NCBI GenBank assembly: GCA_947069175.1
Contig: CAMTDV010000009.1
Location: 9,805,663 to 9,869,662 of the forward strand
Origin: Scalesia atractyloides
Lineage: Eukaryota; Streptophyta; Magnoliopsida; Asterales; Asteraceae
Direction of reading: 5' to 3'
DNA length: 64,000 bases
The position numbers were made by a program, and so were the translations under genes. This document shows positions 57,131 to 64,000 of the stretch, in pieces; position 1 is the first letter of the stretch, and every line of letters starts with the position of its first letter. Below the pieces are notes generated by a model. The model did not search any database. It worked only from the letters and a program-made list of their open reading frames with translations, and had not been told where the DNA came from.

Positions 57131-57480
57131 CATGCGTTGAAATGTGTTAACTTGCATTATTTAGACCGATACATTAAATGAAAAATTTGTAAAAAAATAA
57201 AAATTACAGCAGAAAAAAGTTGTAAGCGGAAAAGCGTTAGGCTAAAAAATGAAAAGTACTTTGTGACAAATTCATAAAAGATGAAAGTCATTATGACATT
57301 GATCAGGATATGTTAATAATGTGTAAACATGTATGGTGTACTCATACTACATCGATTATGTGTTATTAATTATCTATAATACATTATTAAGCAAATTGGA
57401 TGGCCTTATGGTAATTTATAATCAATTATAAGTATAGAACACCTAGGAAGGGTCAAGGTTTTAAAAAGTAGGGAATCATC
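57131..57480. other. No recognisable gene
   Basis: AT-rich, no supported feature. Confidence 0.4.
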
Positions 57481-57850
57481 CCTCGAGATGTTTTATCTTC
57501 GCTTCACGAAGCGTACGCCCGAGACGAACCGTACGCCCCGAGACGAACCGTACGCTTCGAGGCGAACCGAGGCGTAATCCCGAGGCAGAACTAAAAAGTA
57601 AATATAAAAATTGTAAATCTTATAAAAAATAAAATAGTAACTAATTTTATCTATCATATTCATCAAAAACATAAAAAAAACACATAAAAAGAAAAGAAAT
57701 GTTTGAAATTGACACAAAAGTCAAATACATCAAAACCCCCGAGACGCCTCAACCCTATGAGGCGCACATACAAAATAACCCTTAGACTCGTTTTTTGAGC
57801 GCCTCGCCTTGAGGCGCATACCTTAGCCGGGTCTTTAAACCATGGGAAGG
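57440..57850. repeat. GAGACGAACCGTACGC-rich inverted element
   Basis: The left part has GAGACGAACCGTACGCC three times. The right part has GAGGCGC and CGCCTCGCCTTGAGGCGC. The outer pieces GGTTTTAAAAAGTAGGG and GTCTTTAAACCATGGGAAG are loosely inverted. It is probably a MITE with GC-rich ends and an AT-rich core. No clear TSD was found. Confidence 0.5.
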
Positions 57851-58297
57851 GTATCACAACCTTAATTTGTATCACTATTTAGGCTATTTAGGTTTTTTAA
57901 ACACTCAATCTCAAGAGCTCTAAGTTGAAATTTGCATGTTTCATGTTGTGGCACATGTAAAACATGAATATTTTTGCTTTGCTTTTCAACCCCGCTGTAA
58001 TTTGCTCCATGTTCCTATTGCTATCTTGGGTCAACATATACACTTAAAATCTATTCCATATGGTGATACGGATACTGATTTACATCGCTGACTTTATATG
58101 CCAAATGGGCTTCCAGATTAGACTGAAGTGGCTTATTATGCCAAATTGAAGGTGAATGTTGTTTTAACCGGACATTGGTTATTATACAAGACATTTACAA
58201 TTTTGCAAAAGATACATGATGGTTACAAGCAAGGGAATTGTATATTTTGTAGTCATTGTGACACCGAGATAAACATTATTTTCTTGCTCATACTATA
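57851..58297. other. No recognised gene
   Basis: Mixed composition but no convincing domain in any frame. Confidence 0.35.
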
Positions 58298-58306
58298 TTT
58301 TGGTTA

Positions 58307-58839
58307 GGTAAATTGGATTTAAATAATCTCAACTTTCTCAATATGGCTGATAATAATCGCAACTCAGTTATTTAGCTGATAACATTCCGAACCGGTCCAC
58401 TTTTAGCCGATAATAGTCTGCGTTAAAAATAGCTTAACGAAGTTAAGTTTTTTTTTTCAAATTACCAACCGATGTTTTAGGACTTTTGATTAAAACGATG
58501 ATACGAGTTGATTGATGTAAAATTTACCTCAAAAAACTGCCCTGAACGACGAAATCGTTGCTTCAATTCGGGTGTTTAAACTTCCAATTAACAAAAATTA
58601 AGCTCTTTTGAGCACTGTTTCGAGATAAGTTTTGCATCAATCGACTCGTATCCTCATTCTGATCAAAATCCCTAAAACATCGATTTGTAAATTGAAAAAA
58701 AAAAACTTAACTCCGTTAAGCTACTTTTAACGGCGGACTATCATCGGTCAAAAACGGACCAGTTCGGATTATTATCTGCAAATAACTGAGTTGGGATTAT
58801 TATCGGCCAAAAGTTTAGATTATTCAAATTTAATTTGCC
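58307..58839. mobile_element. Mutator-type MITE with long inverted repeats
   Basis: 533 bp, ends GGTAAATT and AATTTGCC, with imperfect inverted repeats of about 240 bp (GATTATTATCGGCC, GAACCGGTCC, CGTTAAGCTA and their complements). The exact 9-bp TSD TTTTGGTTA is at 58298-58306 and 58840-58848. Non-coding. Confidence 0.9.
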
Positions 58840-58848
58840 TTTTGGTTA

Positions 58849-59580
58849 AACTGAGAGGTTCTCCTAATTAGTTTGATATTAATTTATATACTAGATGTCT
58901 GAACAAAGAAGTAATAGTGATCCGTATGTGTACTCCAAGTACATGAGTAATATGTCAAGTCGAGTTTGATTTTTCTCATTATCAATAACTCTTTTAATTC
59001 TTAGGCGAATCCATACTCATAAAGTCTCCGGGTGGACGTTATGTAACAAGTGGCGACTTGTGTAAGAGAGGGGCTTTATATAACTTGAGTGTGTAGTGGG
59101 GTTATATACGTATGGGCTTTATATACATGTATGTATGTATATGTGTGAGAGGGGAACATTCAAAACGCCGCTATATGCATAGCGCCACCTCCAATTTTCT
59201 ACCCATAAAGCCCCTCGTCGTGGTGTTCCAGGCGCTATGGGGCAAAAAAACACCCACATCACGCCCCACTACAGGGGGTCTTATATAATCTTGGCTAATC
59301 TAGAAACCTAAATAGAAAAGGTTAATGAATTTGAGGTAAGGTTATTGTAAAAAATGTGATTTTGTTAGAAGGGTAAGAAAAAATATGTGGTGAGGACATG
59401 TAACACTAAATAAACTAAGACTTAAGGATATAATTGTAAATGCATCAACAATTTAAATATGGTAATGAATCTCCAGTTATGAATTTGGAGAGAAAAAATC
59501 CTTTATTTAAGGGATGGTTAACCGCTCGTAACATCATTCCTACTTTATTTCAAGATTTTTTGCATCATTCACAAACATCA
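58849..59580. other. No gene; possible decayed element at 59150-59290
   Basis: A GC-rich patch (AACGCCGCTATATGCATAGC, CGCCCCACTACAGGGGGTC) resembles the one at 10.79-11.07 kb in base composition. No coding region is supported. Confidence 0.35.
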
Positions 59581-59589
59581 TAGCATGTT

Positions 59590-60050
59590 CATAACATGGT
59601 GTTTTAAATAAATCCAAAATTCAATTCATGGTGTTTTTACAACATGCGTTCTAGAAGCTCCTCTTGGTATGGTGTTTTAATCACGTATGGTGTTTTTCAT
59701 CATTCACAAACATTAAAACATATTCTGGTGTTTTAAATTAATCCATAGTTCAATCCATGGTGTTTTTACATCCTGCGTTCCAGATGCTAAAACACCATGT
59801 CTTGAATCACAAATACAATGTTTCCTGCTGTTTAAAACACCACGCTTGAATCTTATTACAGTTTTTTTATATGTTAAAACACCATAACTCGAATAGCAAT
59901 ACAATTATTCTAAATGTTAAAACACCATGACTTAAATCACCATACAATGTTTCCAGATATTATACACCATACCTTGAATCTTAAAAAATTCCTTCGAGAT
60001 ATCAAATAAGAAACACTTGTATGAACACATGGTGTTTTGTACCCAAGCAC
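59590..60050. repeat. TGGTGTTTT / AAAACACCA motif array, inverted halves
   Basis: TGGTGTTTT occurs six times between about 59598 and 59768. Its complement AAAACACCA (or a close form) occurs five times between 59788 and 59975. One more direct copy is at about 60030. The array thus folds on itself around 59775. Confidence 0.7.
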
Positions 60051-60556
60051 AATCAAACAACGAACAAATAGGAGATGAGGAAATCTTCGAAGAAAGAAGC
60101 CATGGATGTTGTTAGAAGGACGTCTAGGGTTTTTTGGTGTCTGGATGTCAAAATCTGCGATGGAGTATGGTGGGGAAGGAGAGAATTCCTAATTTTTGCA
60201 TAAAAATCGTGGAATTAGAATGTAACTGATATAGTTTCTTAATTTTAAATTACGTTTAATGATACTTATACCTCTATCAAGTCAAATAACTCAAAAAAAA
60301 TTAAATACAATTTACATTTTTGCCATTGTGATCTCGGTCATTAAAAACTAGATTTAAGGGTGTAAACACTTCTTACACTTCTCACAAACTTGTCTTTTCT
60401 TATAAGATCCTTAACCAAAGAATTGGTTAATGTTTAATAATCTATTTTTTAAAATTGAATATACAGTAATGAGTTATAAGAATTGAAATCATTTCTGATA
60501 TCAAGTGGTGACGACAGTCGCATCTTTCCGTTAGTGTGTGGCTAATTTGTATAATT

Positions 60557-61345
60557 TTTTTTTTAATTTTTTTTAACAATGAATTTCATTAAAACAAAGC
60601 ATAAAGCGGGCCAAAAGACATAGCACCCCAGACCAATACAACATAGAAGTTACATAAGCTTGAAAGATACCCAGTCTACCCAAGAAATCTTCCTGTCTTT
60701 GGTTATGTTATTGTACCAGAGGAAACTCAAGACTTTGACGTCTCCCACTAGGGGTGTGAATTTCTGACACGACCTGGAAACCCGACACGAACCTAACACG
60801 AAATTCGCGGGTTTAGGTTTCGTCTAAACGGGTTCGGGTCAGTTTCGGGTTGAACACGCGAACCCGTTTAGGTTTACGGGTCAGGTTCGGGGTAACCTGG
60901 TCGGGTTGGCGGGTTGACCCGTTTAACACATTTATACTATATTATATTTTTTTACAATATATTTTATCTCATAAATTAAATAGGGCGTGTATTTTATGCC
61001 ATGATTATAACTTAAAAGGAGAAATTAACATAGCTTTTATAATTTAAATATGATATTATTATATACATTTGTGTTTTTTAAGTAATTTTTAATTTTAATA
61101 TATTAGTCTTAGAAAAAAAAAATTACAAAATTCGGGTTAAACGGGTCCTGTTCGGGTCAATCCACAAAACTTCGGGTCGTGTTCGGGTTCATATATATGA
61201 TACGATTTTCGGGTTTGGTTCGGGTCGGGTTCGGGTTCGTGTAAAATTTTCGGGTTCGGGTCGGGTTGAACCCGCCAACCCGCGAACACGACCCGTTTAG
61301 CACCCCTATCTCCCACGATGTCTTCAATTATTTTATTTTATTTTA
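60557..61345 (-). pseudogene. LINE 3' end, split by a hAT-like element
   Basis: Reading the minus strand across the insertion gives IEDIVGDVKVLSFLWYNN followed by ITKDRKISWVDWVSF, as at the end of plant LINE ORF2. A T-rich run at about 60549-60580 is the poly-A tail of the minus-strand copy, with the usual AATGAAATTCATTGTT just before it. The N-terminal parts are missing. Confidence 0.65.
60749..61308. mobile_element. hAT-like MITE, 8-bp TSD
   Basis: Ends TAGGGGTG and CACCCCTA, exact TSD TCTCCCAC at 60741-60748 and 61309-61316. GGGTTCGGGTCGGGTT-type repeats flank an AT-rich core. It disrupts the LINE remnant. Its end sequence TAGGGGTG is shared with the hAT-like element at 6922. Confidence 0.92.
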
Positions 61346-62100
61346 TTTTTTTGTCTTTAGAAAGAAAAACTGTTAGTTTTTTTGCTCCATTATTTTTTAA
61401 ACATTTGAATATATTACTTACAATATATTAAATATTTCAACGTAACTATTGAAAAATCAAAATACATTATTGTTGTTACAAACCATAGTACTTATTGTGG
61501 ACACCAATGTGAATGCCAAAACGACATAAAAAATAATGCACAAACAGATGGAAACATAAAGGACAGCTAACTCTGTATATATAGAACGTTCATAGCATAT
61601 ATTGCACAAACAAATGAAAATATACAAAGTATCATCTTCTCAAATGATGATAAGAATCTATATAAAACATCTCAGTTCATTTCGAATCCATGTTTTCTTT
61701 TTTCGTTTAATAGCTACGTGTTGTCGGAAAAAAATGTTTTTGGATGACGCTATTGTTGATCCATCGTGAAATGTTGGTGACCCTTTGGTAATATCACGAG
61801 TAATCTGTCACAAATCGTATCCGTGTAATCACTGTCACGGATGGATTAACAAGGGATATTGTCGCTGGTGATACTCGCACGAGCAATTGTATATAGTTTT
61901 CATCCAAGTCCATTGCAAACATTGTTAAATCCACCACATTAAAATCTTAGATGAATAGTTTTCATCTAAAACAACGCTAGAGTTGTATATTTAATGCAAT
62001 TTGCTTCATTATTGAACAACCATATCCAAAGGCGTAGCTTAGTGGGAAGTGAGGGGTGCACCGCCCCCCATGACTTTTCTCCCCCTCGGAACATTTGGTC
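61346..62100. other. No recognised gene
   Basis: ATTTTATTTTATTTT repeat at 61323-61350, then mixed DNA with no supported coding region. Confidence 0.4.
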
Positions 62101-62119
62101 AAGCTCTGCTGACAATATC

Positions 62120-62425
62120 GCCAAACATAATATGTCAATTATGAAAGTACTCTAGTCCACGAGAAACACTTACGTGAAAGTCTTGGATTGCAAAAGGGTG
62201 AGCAAAGAGCGATTAGGTTTTGTTGCAATCGACGTCAGATTGTTATCACCAGATTCAGAGTACTTGATCATGGTAGTCTATTAAGATTTGCACTGAAATG
62301 TTGGAGATTAATATGGGATTGGACAACATATAAATAGGGATGATTGTAGTTTTCTGAAAAGGACTTTTGATTTGTTGTATTTCTATTCAAACGAGATAAA
62401 ATGTAGTTATGGATGAAGTGTGCTT
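62120..62425 (-). pseudogene. Kinase-like gene cassette, copy E (decayed)
   Basis: The minus strand reads MIKYSESGDNNLTSIATKPN followed by RSLLTLLQSKTFT (about 62170-62270), matching the N-terminal part of copy D. VSRGLEYFHN and a stop follow near 62145. The GLxYFHN motif and order are the same as in copies A to C. Confidence 0.5.
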
Positions 62426-62589
62426 TGATATGTCGTTGAAAAAATGTATCATTCTTTATTAATATAATGACATGTTATGTTGGCATTTCTTTTATATAAT
62501 AGATTTCCTTAATGAGGAACACATACATCCTTACAGCTAAAATCCATCTAATGTAAATTAGTGAGACTCAAACCTACAACATTTTTTTA

Positions 62590-62790
62590 AGAATAAACAC
62601 ATAATCCAATAGGCCTAATGGCCATCAGCTTTATAATAATAACATATGTTTATATAACTTTAGAAAAGTATAGCCAATTTTTCAAGTTATATAAACAGTT
62701 ATTGTTATAAAGCCGATGACCATTAGGCCTACCGGATATATATACATATATATACATATATATATATATATAGGGTAGGAGTCTAGAGTG
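62590..62790. repeat. Inverted repeat ending in (TA)n
   Basis: AGGCCTAATGGCCATCAGC (62610-62628) and its near complement GCCGATGACCATTAGGCCT (62712-62730) frame TTATATAACTTTAGAAAAGT and its partner. The right arm recurs at about 63605-63685. Confidence 0.75.
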
Positions 62791-63407
62791 AATCTAATAT
62801 TATTTGTGAACCGTGAGAACCATTCTCAATCATTGATCTATTTGAAATGGACGATTATAAAAAAAACAATAAAATAGAGAGGTTAATGATATAATTAATT
62901 ATTAATTAAAGATATGGGTGCATTGATAATTTTGTTATCCTATCATAACTGAATATTGTATTTTTTTTAATTTTCGCTGATGTTATGTGTACACAAGTGT
63001 ACAGGCCGTTACACCGGTACACAAGTGTACAAGCTGTTTGTACACTGTTGTACATTTGTATATTGAACTCATGTACACCTGTGTATATAAACAGTAAAAC
63101 GCTGAAAAAACGAAACTTCATATGTTTTTCGTTTTTATTAAAAAAAAAAACTATAACAATATTAGACTCAAATTGAAAAGAATAAAAAACTCGTTTTTAT
63201 GGTGTATTTAAAAGAAAAAAATATTAACACATGAAAAAGTTATAACGATTTAAAGATCGTAAGAGGTAGTTAGTTTAATGTTATAACTTCCTTATTTAAA
63301 TTGATTAATTACCATCATATCCTTTACATCTAAAAAAAATCAATGGCTCAGATTGGTTAACATCATTCACAAACAAGGATGTGGTTCACTTATATATATA
63401 TATATAT

Positions 63408-63681
63408 AACCACCACGAGTTACGAGAACCGTAAGAACTTTTTCTTCCGGCGCGAGTTAGGTCAATTTTTTTTTGCACAAACGTAGATAAAAATATTACA
63501 AACACATCTGTAAAAAAAGTAAAAAATATTATCGAGTCGATAGTTTTGACAGATGTAAGTTTTTTTTCCGATATATAACTTGAAAAGTTGGCTATACCTA
63601 CATTTCTAAAGTTATGTATAGCCAATTTTTCAAGTTATATAAACAGTTATTATTATAAAGCCGATGGCCATTAGGCCTACT

Positions 63682-63761
<80 letters not shown>

Positions 63762-63925
63762 CCATCACGAGTTGTGAGAACCGTGAGAACTTTTTCTTTC
63801 GGCGCGAGTTGAGCCAAATTTTTTTACACAAACGTAGATAAAAATATTATAAATACATTTGTAAAAAAGTAAAAAACATTGTCAAGTCGGTAGTTTTGAC
63901 TAATGCAAGTTTTTTTTACGCGTTA
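63408..63925. repeat. Direct repeat pair of about 160 bp around a (TA)n tract
   Basis: CACGAGTTACGAGAACCGTA, GGCGCGAGTT and CACAAACGTAGATAAAAATA occur at 63411-63500 and again at 63765-63845, with the following 70 bp also alike. Between them are the 62.6-62.7 kb arm and a (TA) tract of about 38 units (63684-63760). Confidence 0.8.
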
Positions 63926-64000
63926 GTGTAAATTTTGTAAGAAGATAAATATTTTTTTCAAAAAGTGTATTTTTTCAAAAAAGAAAAAATAATAATTTAA

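Noticed and set aside
63598..63831. Frame rich in Ile-Tyr
   Set aside because: It is the translation of the (TA)n microsatellite.

Overview
The window is AT-rich, gene-poor nuclear DNA from a plant. Evidence for a plant: LTR elements primed from initiator-methionine tRNA (TGGTATCAGAGC sites), Mutator, hAT, Tourist and Helitron non-autonomous elements, and a captured piece of the plant-type secretory gene SLY1. The repeat families suggest a eudicot, possibly Asteraceae, but the sequence alone does not prove the family. I see no intact host gene. Almost every coding-looking stretch belongs to a transposable element or a decayed gene copy.

Left part (1-27.5 kb): a mosaic of small elements, many with exact boundaries and target-site duplications (TSDs). 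They include a 300-bp Mutator MITE (2186-2485), a hAT-like element (6922-9320) with a Pack-MULE inside it (7362-9048) that carries the first and last parts of SLY1, a SINE-like unit (10.04-10.33 kb), a Tourist-like MITE (11395-11703), a LINE remnant (12.6-13.2 kb), a hAT-like element (16100-19129) with a gene-less LTR element inside it (16319-18862), a foldback element (19412-19751) and a Helitron (22022-22690). Five decayed copies of one kinase-like gene cassette, all on the minus strand, are spread across the whole window.

Middle (27.5-52.3 kb): one 24.8-kb nest. The outer element is a minus-strand Copia retrotransposon (27510-52332, TSD CTTAT, 400-bp LTRs about 4.5% apart). Its long gag, coiled-coil region and extra 3' ORF after RNase H resemble Sirevirus-type elements. 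Its coding regions are broken by stops and frameshifts. Its non-coding parts hold about 25 copies of a palindrome with core CAAGTTCG-NN-CGAACTTG. Within the extra ORF sits a young, gag-only element (28274-37659) with 2.6-kb LTRs that are almost identical, followed by a truncated second internal region (37660-39525). Each of its LTRs carries five tRNA-like A-box/B-box modules, four of them in a tandem array of about 170-bp units.

Right part (52.3-64 kb): the other half of the repeat that the Copia element split (TGTTACA-rich units, one copy inverted), more kinase-like cassettes, a Mutator MITE (58307-58839), a LINE 3' end split by a hAT element (60749-61308), and AT-rich direct and inverted repeats to the end.

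The most interesting signals are the Pol III-like module array in the gag-only LTR, the covarying palindromes of the Copia element, the covarying hairpin downstream of the gag-only gag, and the two-ended SLY1 capture.
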